From an uncultured Vampirovibrio sp. (GTDB lineage: Bacteria > Cyanobacteriota > Vampirovibrionia > Gastranaerophilales > Gastranaerophilaceae): 60,635 nucleotides of DNA. Location of the stretch: the NCBI GenBank assembly GCA_910583725.1, contig CAJTXZ010000016.1, positions 1-60,635 on the forward strand. Reading direction: 5' to 3'. Shown piece after piece: positions 26,590 through 36,090 of the stretch. The position numbers and the translations under genes are program-made. Position 1 is the stretch's first letter, and each line of letters opens with the position of its first letter. The notes below the pieces were generated by a model, which was not told the DNA's origin, did no database searches, and saw only the letters and a program-made list of their open reading frames with translations.

Positions 26590-26640
26590 GATAAAATTTC
26601 TCCCCGTTTTGTATACACACAAAGCACAAACAACAGCTAA

Positions 26641-26668
26641 AAACCGGCCAAAATAAAGGCCGGTTTTG
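26641..26668. terminator. GC-rich hairpin, probably a bidirectional terminator
   Basis: A perfect 9-bp stem AAACCGGCC/GGCCGGTTT (26641-26666) with an 8-nt loop. On the minus strand it is followed by a further T tract (TTTTTAG) and would end the FtsB-like gene transcript; on the plus strand the T run is shorter. Confidence 0.75.
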
Positions 26669-26763
26669 AAATATTAATAGTAAATAATGCTTAAAACCCT
26701 TGTGTGTCTTGAAAATTAACAAAATTTAGCAGTCTGAATATAGGCTTGCTGCCAATGGCGGTA

Positions 26764-27225
26764 TTAGTTTACGGGTAATGAATCCTGCTCTACAAACTTT
26801 TTTGCAATCTTTTCTTCAAAGAAAAAGATAAACTTTTGTTTAAACGTCTTTGGTACATAAGTTTCGGGCTCGGGCTCATTAATAATTACAAGCACTTCAT
26901 TCTCAGCCGCCATTTTTAAGTTGTTTCTTGCAATAGATTCTACCCTTTGTAGTGAATTAAAATTGTTTAATTCTTCTTTGAGCTTTTTATTTTTCTTTTC
27001 AGCCTTTAGTTTGAGGTCATTTGATTTTATAATTTTTGCCCTGTAAATCACAATTTTTGATATATTCAAAAGAGCGCTGTAGCCAATCTGGCACACACAC
27101 AAAAGAAGAACAATCGTCATAAAAGAATGATAAAACTTAATTTTATTATTCTTCTTTCTTTGCTCTTTATGCAGTTTATCCTTAAGATTATCTTTGGCTA
27201 TGGTGTTTACATGATCAAGTGGCAT
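26764..27225 (-). CDS. FtsB/DivIC-like septum protein
   Basis: 153 residues with the plan of the FtsB/DivIC/FtsL family, small bitopic proteins of the division septum. A basic cytoplasmic N-terminus (about 1-32) is followed by one membrane helix (about 33-58), a Lys/Glu-rich coiled coil (about 60-95), and the family signature RVESIARNNLKMAAENEVLV near 98-117. The C-terminal 35 residues are an extension. The minus-strand sequence TAATAT ends 7 nt before the ATG, and no SD is seen, so the mRNA may be leaderless. Confidence 0.75.
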   Translation of the reverse strand: MPLDHVNTIAKDNLKDKLHKEQRKKNNKIKFYHSFMTIVLLLCVCQIGYSALLNISKIVIYRAKIIKSNDLKLKAEKKNKKLKEELNNFNSLQRVESIARNNLKMAAENEVLVIINEPEPETYVPKTFKQKFIFFFEEKIAKKFVEQDSLPVN

Positions 27226-27464
27226 ACACCAAATATTACACTAAAATAAAATCAAACGCCAGTGTTTTGTATTTTATATGCAATTTTGCATTTATTCATT
27301 AAATGCTTTCTTTTTACTCCATTCCCTATGCATAACAAGGAGTGCTATAAGTTTCACTTAATAGAAAATTTGTTTGGATGTGCTCTTTTTATATAGAGAC
27401 TTCCATTACAAGAAAAAGTGAGACAATATTTTATGCAAAATTATATGTATTTACTAAAATTTTT

Positions 27465-28517
27465 TTAAAACAACTCACAAACCCGATATTCTCCGACAGA
27501 TTCATTATTTTGATTATAATAATTGTAATCTGCCTCATAATCTATCCAGCCAAGGCTATTTAAAAGTTTTGATGCCAATAAAAAACGCACCTTGTTATTA
27601 TCCTGTGCCATTTTTATAAGAAGAAATTCATTTGTTTTATTATTATATATGCTTAAAAACCCTCCAGCCCCTGTTTTTGATATTAAATCACAATTAAGCT
27701 GCATAAAAAAAGTATCTTGCCTAAAGCCATCAATATCTCTCCCGCCTATGATATAGGGATTTTTCTTATACGCCTCTTTTAAAAAATCATATTTTTTATT
27801 ATTATATAATTTAAAAAAAGCCTTTGCTATATTATTAAATGGCACCCCCCACACAGGAAGTGTACATCCGTCCCATGTTTGCGGCGGATTCTTATATTCT
27901 GATAAATCGCATATTTTATCATATATTAACTTTTGTAAAGGATGATTAATATCTGTATAATTTTCAAGCGGCAAATTAAGTTGTTTTGAAACAGCAAGCA
28001 TCATTGCATGTTTTGCGGAACAATTATTGTGAATAGCTTTGCAATCTTCACCGGGCCTTAAAACATCAGGGTTTAAGGGCTTAATCGCAGGGCACTTCAA
28101 ATAAGTTTCATCAAGCCCTGCTTTTTTTAAGATAGATTCAACAAGTTCTGTATGAATTTTTTCCCCGGCGTGAGACGCCTGCATTATTGCAAGCTCTTCC
28201 TGTGAAAAATTGTAAAATTTATGCACATCATAATCAGCCAAAATGCTTGCCTGAATTGGCTTTAAGAGACTTCTCAAAAAGAGGGGATAATTATTGTGAT
28301 GGCCTAAAACTTTACATTCGGCAAATGATTGGCTTTTTCGCACTGCATTATTTTCTTTTGTTGGGCTGTTCAAACTTGTATGATTATCCATAGCTGCACC
28401 GCCTGCACCGCCATGCTGTGAATCTGTCTTATACAATGCAACTATCGCAAAGAATCTTTGGTCAACAACATCTTTGCGCATTAAATCAACAAGAGGAAAA
28501 TATTCAGGCAATTGCAT
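27465..28517 (-). CDS. Asparaginase II family protein
   Basis: 350 residues of the bacterial asparaginase-II family, unrelated in fold to the E. coli AnsA/AnsB enzymes. Family marks are FLRSLLKPIQA, ELAIMQASHAGEKIHTE, NNCSAKHAMMLAVS and DGCTLPVWGVPFNNIA. The predicted reaction is asparagine to aspartate plus ammonia. Residues 31-64 are a low-complexity insert (HGGAGGAAMDNHTSLNSPTK) where relatives have a short turn carrying conserved His/Gly, so activity is not certain. It lies 28 nt downstream of the GspE-N-like gene on the same strand. Confidence 0.82.
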   Translation of the reverse strand: MQLPEYFPLVDLMRKDVVDQRFFAIVALYKTDSQHGGAGGAAMDNHTSLNSPTKENNAVRKSQSFAECKVLGHHNNYPLFLRSLLKPIQASILADYDVHKFYNFSQEELAIMQASHAGEKIHTELVESILKKAGLDETYLKCPAIKPLNPDVLRPGEDCKAIHNNCSAKHAMMLAVSKQLNLPLENYTDINHPLQKLIYDKICDLSEYKNPPQTWDGCTLPVWGVPFNNIAKAFFKLYNNKKYDFLKEAYKKNPYIIGGRDIDGFRQDTFFMQLNCDLISKTGAGGFLSIYNNKTNEFLLIKMAQDNNKVRFLLASKLLNSLGWIDYEADYNYYNQNNESVGEYRVCELF

Positions 28518-28545
28518 CTTTTACCGCACTCTGCAAGGCAGAAAA

Positions 28546-29298
28546 CTACTCTTGAATATTAAGTATTTTTCTTAAACGGTCTTTTAAAACCCTGTTTTCC
28601 TGCTCCAGCTTGTTCATTTGCCTTTGCATATTGGCATAAATTCTTTGCTGGTCAGAAGGGTTGTCAGGCTTGATAAATGAAAGCCCTATACCAATAATAA
28701 ATCTTTTTCTTGATTCTTCCTTAAATGCAAGAAGAACTTTAACATCTTTTTTTGTAATATACCCAAGAGAAATCATTATATCGGCGATTTTCATATTTAC
28801 GCCCTTTTTCTGTCTCTCTTTTTGTTCCCTGATTGATTTTTCAAGCTGGGTAATGTCAATTTTACCCAATTTTCTAAGCACTTCGCCGGTTCTTATTTTA
28901 CCGGCTAAAAACTGTGCAACTGCATAATTTTTTTCTGATTCCGGCAGGTTAACAAGTTCAAGCTCGACACTTCTAACAAATATTTTAGCAGTTTCAGCCA
29001 TTGTCCAGTAGTTTGAAAGCGTTATTTCAAATAAATCATTACCATGAGCACAGTTTGTAAGGAAGATATAAAAATTCTCAGGCAAGCCGAGTTCGCGTTT
29101 TTCAAGCTCTCTTTTGCCCTTAAAAGTAAGCTCTGGCACATAATGCTGCATTAAACACTCTGGGTTTAATAAATCAAGAAAATCAGCAAGCTCTGCCGTC
29201 AATTTTTCCTTAGTCTTAAGATATATTACCTGTTTTACCCATAGGGGCAATACGTAAATATTATTTAAAAATAAATCTGATACTTTCTGTTCGCTCAA
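28546..29298 (-). CDS. Stand-alone GspE-N/MshE-N-like protein with C-terminal coiled coil
   Basis: 250 residues starting with TTG (AAGG upstream). The N-terminal 120 residues are unassigned. Residues about 125-205 look like the GspE N-terminal fold: GKIRTGEVLRKLGKIDITQL, then MKIADIMISLGYITKKDVKV. Type II secretion and type IV pilus ATPases use this domain for regulation, and its MshE form binds c-di-GMP. A short coiled coil (about 220-245) ends the protein. There is no ATPase domain, so it is a regulatory or adaptor protein, perhaps linked to the GGDEF/HD-GYP protein elsewhere in the window (speculation). Confidence 0.65.
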   Translation of the reverse strand: MSEQKVSDLFLNNIYVLPLWVKQVIYLKTKEKLTAELADFLDLLNPECLMQHYVPELTFKGKRELEKRELGLPENFYIFLTNCAHGNDLFEITLSNYWTMAETAKIFVRSVELELVNLPESEKNYAVAQFLAGKIRTGEVLRKLGKIDITQLEKSIREQKERQKKGVNMKIADIMISLGYITKKDVKVLLAFKEESRKRFIIGIGLSFIKPDNPSDQQRIYANMQRQMNKLEQENRVLKDRLRKILNIQE

Positions 29299-29450
29299 AA
29301 CTTAATACCTTATAAATTCATGCTAACTATATATTATTTTAAGTGTATTATAATAGAATTTCTCTTTAAAATAAATACCCAAATTTTATAAATACATCAT
29401 TTGGCTTAAATGATGGTAAAATAATACTACCACAGAAAGGCTTCTAGATT

Positions 29451-30398
29451 ATGGATAATTATAATTTAACTGCAAAAACCAACATTAAAAAGAAAACAGC
29501 CGCCTTTGTTTCGGTTGTCTCAAACATATCTTTAATTGTCCTGAAAATCATAGCAGGCCTTATTACAGGAAGCGTATCAATAATATCGGAAGCGCTTCAC
29601 TCCCTTGCAGATTTACTGGCCTCTTTTATTGCCTTCTTTTCTGTAATTAAATCATCAGAGCCTGAAGATGACGATCATCCTTTTGGCCATGGAAAATACG
29701 AAGATATGGCTGGCTTTATAGAGGCAATCCTTATTATCTTAACTGCGCTCTATATCCTTTATATTGCAGTGGAAAAGCTTATAAAGGCTGGCCAAAATCA
29801 TTATTTTGAAACAAATTTAGGCATAATGATTATGCTTTTTTCAACTTTTGTAAACTTTTGTGTATCAAAATATTTGTTCTATACGGCTAAAAAAACTGAT
29901 TCTATTGCCCTTTTAACAGATGCCGAACATTTGAGCATGGATGTTTACTCCTCCTTTGCAATACTTTTGGGCCTCGTTGCCGTAAAATACACAGGCCTCT
30001 ATATTTTAGACCCCATATTTGCAATAATAGTCGGCGCCATAATTTTAAGAACCGGCTTAAGCCTTACAAAACAAGCTTCAAACAACCTGCTTGACGGCGC
30101 CCTTCCTGCAAAAGATAAAGATTTAATAAAACACACCCTGGAATCCTTTAAAACGCGGGGTTTGATGGGTGTAAAGTCAACGAAAACATCAAAATCCGGC
30201 TCTAAAAAAGTAATCCAGCTTGTAATATTTTTGCCCTGCAAAATGTCCCTTCTTGATACCCACACTCTTTGCGATGAGATTGAACATTCAATAGAAGAAC
30301 AATTTTCAAACGCATCCGTCATAATTCACGCAGAGCCAAACTGTATCAGCGGAAACAGGGAAAATTGCATGCAGTGTAAAGCTGCTTATATGCAGTAA
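29451..30398 (+). CDS. Cation diffusion facilitator (CDF) metal exporter
   Basis: 315 residues, normal CDF size. It exports divalent metal (Zn, Fe, Mn or similar) against protons at the inner membrane. Six helices precede a cytoplasmic ferredoxin-like domain. The metal site is visible in helix 2 (SEALHSLADLLAS, His-x3-Asp) and helix 5 (DAEHLSMDVYSS, His-x3-Asp), with the DDDHPFGHGKYE loop between. The C-terminus is Cys-rich (CISGNRENCMQCKAAYMQ), which may bind metal and is not general in the family. It is a single gene. Confidence 0.92.
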   Translation: MDNYNLTAKTNIKKKTAAFVSVVSNISLIVLKIIAGLITGSVSIISEALHSLADLLASFIAFFSVIKSSEPEDDDHPFGHGKYEDMAGFIEAILIILTALYILYIAVEKLIKAGQNHYFETNLGIMIMLFSTFVNFCVSKYLFYTAKKTDSIALLTDAEHLSMDVYSSFAILLGLVAVKYTGLYILDPIFAIIVGAIILRTGLSLTKQASNNLLDGALPAKDKDLIKHTLESFKTRGLMGVKSTKTSKSGSKKVIQLVIFLPCKMSLLDTHTLCDEIEHSIEEQFSNASVIIHAEPNCISGNRENCMQCKAAYMQ

Positions 30399-30441
30399 TT
30401 TTTTCTGTTTAAAAGTTTGTAAAAGCTAATAAACAGGCAGT

Positions 30442-31590
30442 TTAACGGATATCCTTCCCTCTTAATTGTCCGCAGGCAGCATCTATATCTGCACCTCTTT
30501 CAAGCCTTACAGTTACCTTTTTGCCGGATGCTTCAAGTATAAACTTAAACTTCATTACGTCTTTTTTATCAGGTTTTTTGAATCCTAAAGCCCCATCTAC
30601 AGGGTTATACGGAATTAAATTAACATTACACTTTAAGTCTTTCATAAAATGTGCTAATTCCATAGCGCAATCCCTTGTGTCCGTTAATTTTCCAATCAAA
30701 ACATACTCAAGCGTCACCCTTTTGCCTGTTTTTTCCGTGTAAAATTTTAAGGCTTTCTTTAAATCTTCAATATTATACCGCTTTTCAACAGGCATAATTT
30801 GCGCACGCAGTTCTGAATTGGGCGCATGTAGTGAAATCGCAAGGGTTGGCACCAAATCTTCCTGTGCAATGTCATAAATCTTTGGAACAATACCGCAGGT
30901 AGATACTGTAATTCGTCTGATACCAATCATTAAGCAGGAATTAATAAGCCTTATGGCCTCCATCATGTTGTTATAATTATTGAATGGCTCTCCCTGTCCC
31001 ATAAATACAACATTTGTAACCTTTAAGCCCGTATCTCTCTGTATGGTTAAAATCTGTTCTAAAATTTCATACGGCTCCAAGTTTCTGATTATCCCTCTCT
31101 GCCCTGTGGCACAAAACTTGCAGCCCATCGCACAGCCAATTTGCGAACTTACGCATGCTGTTAAGTTGGCACGGTTGTCAAACCTCATTAAAACGCACTC
31201 TGCCGTGTTTTTATCCTTGTATTCAAGCAAATATTTAAGCGTCCCGTCAGCGCTTATCTGTTTTTTCTTTATGCTAACATCTGTAATATATGCTTCTTCT
31301 TTGAGTTTTTCCCTTAATTCCTTCTTAATATCACTCATTTCATCAAAATTTTTCGCATTCTTAGTATAAAGCCAGGATGCAATTTGTGAAGCGCGAAATT
31401 TTTTTTCGCCAAAGCTTTCCATTAAACCTTCAAGTTTTGCTAAATTAAGCCCACAGAGCCTTATTTTGCCCATCTCTAAAAGCTTGTTATACTCTGCATT
31501 TTCACCCTGCGGCAGGTTGTCTGCTGTTTTATCTTTAGCTTCTGTAAATTTTTGTTCATTAAAATCTTCCATAATCAAAAATTTTAACAT
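30442..31590 (-). CDS. rlmN: Dual-specificity 23S rRNA/tRNA adenine-C2 methyltransferase RlmN
   Basis: 382 residues. This radical-SAM enzyme methylates C2 of A2503 in 23S rRNA and A37 in some tRNAs. The Cx3Cx2C cluster is in GCAMGCKFCATG, followed by FMGQGEPFNNYNN, ISLHAPN, and the catalytic late Cys in DAACGQL at the C-terminus. The N-terminus is about 30 residues longer than usual and polar; a second Met at residue 7 (MEDFNEQ) could be the real start. It diverges from trmFO across 25 nt. Confidence 0.94.
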   Translation of the reverse strand: MLKFLIMEDFNEQKFTEAKDKTADNLPQGENAEYNKLLEMGKIRLCGLNLAKLEGLMESFGEKKFRASQIASWLYTKNAKNFDEMSDIKKELREKLKEEAYITDVSIKKKQISADGTLKYLLEYKDKNTAECVLMRFDNRANLTACVSSQIGCAMGCKFCATGQRGIIRNLEPYEILEQILTIQRDTGLKVTNVVFMGQGEPFNNYNNMMEAIRLINSCLMIGIRRITVSTCGIVPKIYDIAQEDLVPTLAISLHAPNSELRAQIMPVEKRYNIEDLKKALKFYTEKTGKRVTLEYVLIGKLTDTRDCAMELAHFMKDLKCNVNLIPYNPVDGALGFKKPDKKDVMKFKFILEASGKKVTVRLERGADIDAACGQLRGKDIR

Positions 31591-31615
31591 AAAATGAATT
31601 TGATAAGGAAAAAAT

Positions 31616-33130
31616 ATGGAAAAAATAAATATAATAGGCGGCGGCCTTGCTGGCTCTGAAGCTGCTATATACCTTGCAAACAGAGGTTATACGGTTAATT
31701 TATACGAAATGCGCCCAAAGAAAATGACAGGTGCTCACACAACGGCTGATTTTGCTGAATTTGTCTGCTCAAACAGTCTTGGCTCCATCGCCCCGACCTC
31801 TGCAAGCGGTCTTTTGAAAAAAGAAATCGAAATGCTGGATTCAAGCCTTATCCCCATTGCAAAAGAGCATTCTGTACCATCCGGAAACTCCCTTTCTATC
31901 GATAGATTCGGCTTTAGCACCGCCGTTTCAGATATAATTAAAAACCATAAAAACATCAATATAATAAATGAAGAAATAACAGAAATCCCCGCCTCTAGTG
32001 ACGCCATAACCCTTATTGCAACAGGCCCGCTCACATCTTCTGCCCTCTCTGATTCAATCAAAAACACCTTTGGCGAAGAACATTTCAGCTTCTTTGACGC
32101 TGTCGCCCCAATCGTAAAAAAAGATTCAATAAACTTTGACACAGCCTTTTTTGGCGCCAGATGGGGCAAGGGCGATGATGATTTCATTAACTGTCCGATG
32201 GAAAAAGATGATTATGAAAAATTTTATGATATTTTAACAAACGCCGAAACCATTGAGCTTAAAGCCTTTGAAAAGGAAATTTTGCAAAATACTGTAAACA
32301 CGCTTCATAATTACCCTGAAAATGACGCTGTTTTCACCCCACAGGGACCGATAAATCAAACCCTGAATTCAAACCAAGGCTCGCAAACCTTACCAAAGAC
32401 AAGCCTTAAAACGTCGGAAGTTTCCCCAAACGCAAAACCAAAATATTTTGAAGGTTGCATGCCGATTGAGGTTATGGCAAAAAGAGGTAAAGACACCCTG
32501 AGATTTGGCCCAATGAAGCCTGTCGGCCTTTTTGACAGACGCAAATTTAAGGATGAAAACGACGCGGCAAAATATAAAAAACAGCAGTTTTATGCAGTTG
32601 TTCAGCTTCGTCAGGATGACAAAGAGGCGAATTTATACAACCTTGTTGGTTTTCAGACAAATTTAAAGTGGGGCGAGCAAAAAAGGCTTATCCGCTCTAT
32701 TCCCGGCCTTGAAAACGCTGAAATAACCCGCTACGGCGTAATGCACGCTAATACATTTATAAACAGCCCCAAAATTTTAAACAAACACCTGCAAACAAAC
32801 AAAAACCCTAATCTTTTCTTTGCAGGGCAGATAACAGGTGTTGAAGGTTACACCGAAAGCATTGCAACAGGCCTTTTTGCGGCAATAAATATAGAAAGAT
32901 ACATTCAAAAAAAGCCAATGATAATGCTTGATTCAACCTCCATGCTCGGCGCCCTTATAGATTATATAACTTTTGCGGGCCATAAAAATTTTCAGCCTGT
33001 AAATTCAAACTGGGGCATAGTTAAAGAAATGGAAATCCCCCGCCACATAAGAAAAAACAAGGAAGAAAAAAATACGCTTTATTCAAATCGTGCAATTGAA
33101 TATATTAATAATTTGAAAAATGTGATATAA
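31616..33130 (+). CDS. trmFO: Folate-dependent tRNA U54 methyltransferase TrmFO
   Basis: 504 residues. It makes T54 in tRNA using methylenetetrahydrofolate and FAD, the alternative to SAM-dependent TrmA. The FAD-binding start is NIIGGGLAGSEAAIYLA, then YEMRPKKMTGAHTTADFAEF, VCSNSLGS, YFEGCMPIEVMAKRG, FAGQITGVEGYTES. A polar insert of about 40 residues (NSNQGSQTLPKTSLKTSE) before YFEGC makes it longer than the usual 440-460. AAGGA precedes the ATG. pepA follows after 32 nt. Confidence 0.95.
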   Translation: MEKINIIGGGLAGSEAAIYLANRGYTVNLYEMRPKKMTGAHTTADFAEFVCSNSLGSIAPTSASGLLKKEIEMLDSSLIPIAKEHSVPSGNSLSIDRFGFSTAVSDIIKNHKNINIINEEITEIPASSDAITLIATGPLTSSALSDSIKNTFGEEHFSFFDAVAPIVKKDSINFDTAFFGARWGKGDDDFINCPMEKDDYEKFYDILTNAETIELKAFEKEILQNTVNTLHNYPENDAVFTPQGPINQTLNSNQGSQTLPKTSLKTSEVSPNAKPKYFEGCMPIEVMAKRGKDTLRFGPMKPVGLFDRRKFKDENDAAKYKKQQFYAVVQLRQDDKEANLYNLVGFQTNLKWGEQKRLIRSIPGLENAEITRYGVMHANTFINSPKILNKHLQTNKNPNLFFAGQITGVEGYTESIATGLFAAINIERYIQKKPMIMLDSTSMLGALIDYITFAGHKNFQPVNSNWGIVKEMEIPRHIRKNKEEKNTLYSNRAIEYINNLKNVI

Positions 33131-33162
33131 CATATACGAAAACATTTTAAAACGGAGTAAAA

Positions 33163-34623
33163 ATGATGGAAATTAAAGCATTGAGACCTGCTGAAATGAC
33201 AGCAGATGTTATCATTACAGGCTTTTTTGAAGATGATAAAACCCTGAATGACATCCAAAAAATTCTTGATGAAAAATTCAACGGTGCCATCTCAAAAAAT
33301 ATTCTTGAAATAGAAAATTTTAAAGGCAAATTCGCTGAAACCTTTGTCCTGCCTGCAGGTAACGTTAAAATTTTAGCTGTAGGTCTTGGAAAAAAAGCTG
33401 AATACAACACAGATAAAATAAGGGAAATCGCCGCAAAAACAGTTAAAACAGCAGAAAAATTAAGCAAAAATCATACTGTCGCCTTTAATATTCAAAGAGC
33501 AGCTGCTGAATGCGGCAGAACACTTGGCTGCAATGTGGCTCTGGGCGCTATAATCGGCGAATATGATTTTGATAAATATAAATCAAAAAAGAACGAAAAT
33601 AAAATTAAAAACGTAGAGCTTTTAACCCAAACGCCCGAAGTCTTTGCGGATAAGATTGAAAAGGCTAAAATAATTGGCGAAGCAATGAACTTTACCAAGG
33701 ATTTAATTTTTGAACCGGCAGAAAACGCCACCCCTGCAGGGATTTCAGAAATCGCAAAAGACCTTGCCAAGGAAAATGGCCTTCAAATAGAGGTTTTCAA
33801 CAGGGATGAGCTTAAAAAAATGAATTTTAACGCATTCCTCGCAGTAGGCCAGGGCAGCGTGCAAGAGCCTAAATTTATCCACCTGAAATATACCCCGAAG
33901 AATCCAAAAAAGAAAATCGCTATAATAGGTAAAGGTATCACCTTTGATTCCGGCGGTCTTGATATTAAGCCTCCGGCTTCCATGCTTACTATGAAAACCG
34001 ATATGTCAGGCTGCGCCTGCGTTTTAGGGGTTATGAAAGCAATTTCAAAATTAAAGCCGGATATTGAAGTGCACGCCCTCTCTGCCCTTTGCGAGAACAT
34101 GCCCTCAGGTTCAAGCTATAAGGTGGGCGATGTATTAATTGCAAAAAACGGTAAAACAATAGAGGTCGATAACACTGATGCAGAAGGGCGTTTGACCCTT
34201 GCAGACGCCCTCTCTTATGCTGATGAATTAGGTGTTGATGAAGTGATTGATGTCGCAACCCTGACAGGCGCTGTGATTGTGGCCCTTGGCAACACTATAA
34301 CCGGTGTTATGGGAAATGATGATGAATTTGTGAAAGAAATAATTGCCGATGCGAAAGAAGCAGGTGAAACCCTTTGGCAAATGCCGATTTTGGATGATAT
34401 GCAGGAAAATTTAAAATCCGATATCGCAGATATGAGAAACACGGGCTCAAGATATGCCGGCGCCTCTACTGCCGCAAGGTTTTTACAAAACTTTACAAAT
34501 GCTAAAAAATGGGCGCACCTTGATATAGCAGGCACAGCCTTTATTGATAAACCATACAAAGAATTATCCAAAGGCGCTACTGCTGCAATGGTTCGCACCC
34601 TTATTTGCCATATCATTAAATAA
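33163..34623 (+). CDS. pepA: Cytosol (leucyl) aminopeptidase, family M17
   Basis: 486 residues, normal length. This two-metal exopeptidase removes N-terminal residues from peptides. The metal-binding and catalytic motifs are intact: IGKGITFDSGGLDIKP (Lys, Asp), MKTDMSGCA, and the family signature NTDAEGRLTLADAL. The N-terminal macro-like domain spans about 1-160. GGAG lies before tandem ATGs at 33163 and 33166. It follows trmFO closely and ends with a terminator, so trmFO-pepA is a likely two-gene unit. Confidence 0.94.
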   Translation: MMEIKALRPAEMTADVIITGFFEDDKTLNDIQKILDEKFNGAISKNILEIENFKGKFAETFVLPAGNVKILAVGLGKKAEYNTDKIREIAAKTVKTAEKLSKNHTVAFNIQRAAAECGRTLGCNVALGAIIGEYDFDKYKSKKNENKIKNVELLTQTPEVFADKIEKAKIIGEAMNFTKDLIFEPAENATPAGISEIAKDLAKENGLQIEVFNRDELKKMNFNAFLAVGQGSVQEPKFIHLKYTPKNPKKKIAIIGKGITFDSGGLDIKPPASMLTMKTDMSGCACVLGVMKAISKLKPDIEVHALSALCENMPSGSSYKVGDVLIAKNGKTIEVDNTDAEGRLTLADALSYADELGVDEVIDVATLTGAVIVALGNTITGVMGNDDEFVKEIIADAKEAGETLWQMPILDDMQENLKSDIADMRNTGSRYAGASTAARFLQNFTNAKKWAHLDIAGTAFIDKPYKELSKGATAAMVRTLICHIIK

Positions 34624-34650
34624 AACCCTTGGCTTAATAAATATTTTAAA

Positions 34651-34680
34651 GGCACCTGTTTATATTGCGGGTGTCTTTTT
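34651..34680 (+). terminator. Intrinsic terminator after pepA
   Basis: Stem GGCACCTG/CGGGTGTC (34651-34658 with 34668-34675, two wobble pairs), a 9-nt loop, then five T. Confidence 0.75.
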
Positions 34681-34731
34681 AGCATACTTTACAAAGGTTT
34701 AAAATTAGCCCCCACAGAGGTTTTACAGGTA

Positions 34732-34762
34732 TTGATTTACTATTAAATCTTTGTGATATAAT
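34732..34762 (+). promoter_or_regulatory. Candidate promoter of the FG-tagged protein gene
   Basis: TTGATT (34732-34737) and TATAAT (34757-34762) are separated by 19 nt, giving a leader of about 145 nt. The leader contains ATTGTAACAAT at 34799-34809 and TGTAACAAT at 34867-34875, possible protein-binding or structural elements. The rest of 34681-34915 shows nothing else. Confidence 0.4.
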
Positions 34763-34915
34763 AATTTTTAATATTGTCTCGCCAAGTTGTTGTTAAGAAT
34801 TGTAACAATATCAGAAAAATTTTTAGCAAAAATGGCAATAAAAAAAATTCACATGTTTTATATAGGTGTAACAATGTAATTTTTAAAAAATACTTTAATA
34901 GAAGGAGAAAATATA

Positions 34916-35743
34916 ATGCAAATCAGCAAAGTGAACAATCTGGCATTTGGAAGCGCACCAAAAACTGCACCTGCAAATGGCACTGCAAAACCGGCAGCTG
35001 CCCCTAAAAAAGAAGGTGCAAAGAAAGATACATTTACAATTTTAGGAAAAGAAGTTGACAAAAAAGTTGTAATTGGCGGCGGAATAGGCGCTGCAGTAGT
35101 TGGAACATTGACCCTTCTTTCTGGTCATGGTAATAAATGGCATAAATTGCATAAAGAAGAAACTCATTTCTTCAAGAAATTCTTCCCTAATATTAGAGAT
35201 GGCTTCCATGCATTGGTAAATAAAGATGCAAGAACTGAATTCAAGAATTTGAACAAGGCTGCAAAAAATAACAAAGCCGCTGAAGCAGCACAGGAAACAA
35301 TAAAAGAAGTAAATGAAAAACCAGATAGTGCACAAGGTCAGCAGCCTGTACCTCAACAAACGACAGGTGAACAGCCTGCTCCTCAATCTCAACCACAACC
35401 TCAACCTCAACCGGAAGTGGGGGGGGGTAGTGCTAAAATTAACTCTGAAGCTGATGCTGACTTAATTGCCGACTATAACAAATATGCAGATGGTGCTGAA
35501 AAATACAATGCAGAATCAAGTGATAACTACTATGAAACTTTGACAGATACTCTGCAAACTGATAATTTGGTGGAGTCACGCTTTAATACTGATACAGATG
35601 CTATTCTTGAATATCAAAATGCAGCTACAGCTCCTAAAAGCAGAGTAAACGAGAATGCAAAATTGGAAGTTTCCAATGCCTATTCTGATGATGAACATAT
35701 AAACATAGTGAAGGAATTCCATAAACTTGGCGCTGGCGAATAA
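34916..35743 (+). CDS. FG-tagged single-pass membrane protein of unknown function
   Basis: 275 residues. The N-terminus MQISKVNNLAFGS matches the amidohydrolase N-terminus (MKLAKINNISFGK) in register, with Phe11-Gly12. Then come an Ala/Pro/Lys linker, one membrane helix (about 51-69, VVIGGGIGAAVVGTLTLLSG), a basic segment, a Pro/Gln repeat (SQPQPQPQPEVGGG) and an acidic Asn/Tyr-rich C-terminal part. No Sec signal. AGAAGGAG precedes the ATG. A run of nine G at 35419-35427 encodes Gly169-171; a gain or loss of one G would stop translation within a few codons. No family is recognised. Confidence 0.7.
   Translation: MQISKVNNLAFGSAPKTAPANGTAKPAAAPKKEGAKKDTFTILGKEVDKKVVIGGGIGAAVVGTLTLLSGHGNKWHKLHKEETHFFKKFFPNIRDGFHALVNKDARTEFKNLNKAAKNNKAAEAAQETIKEVNEKPDSAQGQQPVPQQTTGEQPAPQSQPQPQPQPEVGGGSAKINSEADADLIADYNKYADGAEKYNAESSDNYYETLTDTLQTDNLVESRFNTDTDAILEYQNAATAPKSRVNENAKLEVSNAYSDDEHINIVKEFHKLGAGE
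35419..35427. repeat. G9 homopolymer in a coding region
   Basis: Nine consecutive G in an AT-rich gene. Adding one G creates TAG directly after the tract; removing one leads to TAA about 13 codons later. It is a potential slipped-strand switch. Confidence 0.85.
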
Positions 35744-35780
35744 TAGTATTGTGTCAAGTAAAAATACAAAATAAGATATC

Positions 35781-35804
35781 AAGCGCCCGAATGGGCGCTT
35801 TTTT
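35781..35804 (+). terminator. Intrinsic terminator after the FG-tagged protein gene
   Basis: Perfect 7-bp stem AGCGCCC/GGGCGCT with a 4-nt loop and six T. Confidence 0.9.
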
Positions 35805-36090
35805 GCTACCTCTTTTTTCCTCGCTAACCCCATGTTTGTGTTTCTTATTCATTGGCAGTAATGTTCTGGCAGACACTAAACATTTTTTACTCTGCCTGCT
35901 GCCTCAAACTCACTTTCTTTTGCTAAAATCCTTTAATTCCCCCTCCAAACGCCATCCGTAATACTGAACTTGCCTCCTTTTGTCGAAAACCTCTGCTTTT
36001 CTTTAAATTGCCTGGTCTCCTGTAAAATCTACACGATACAATTTAAAAACAATAAAATAAGCGCCCACATCCCTCATCCCAATGCGCATC

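Noticed and set aside
29999..30322. Open frame antisense to the CDF exporter
   Set aside because: It is a shadow of a well-supported transporter gene.
31735..32187. Open frame antisense to trmFO
   Set aside because: It is a shadow of a conserved gene with no motifs of its own.
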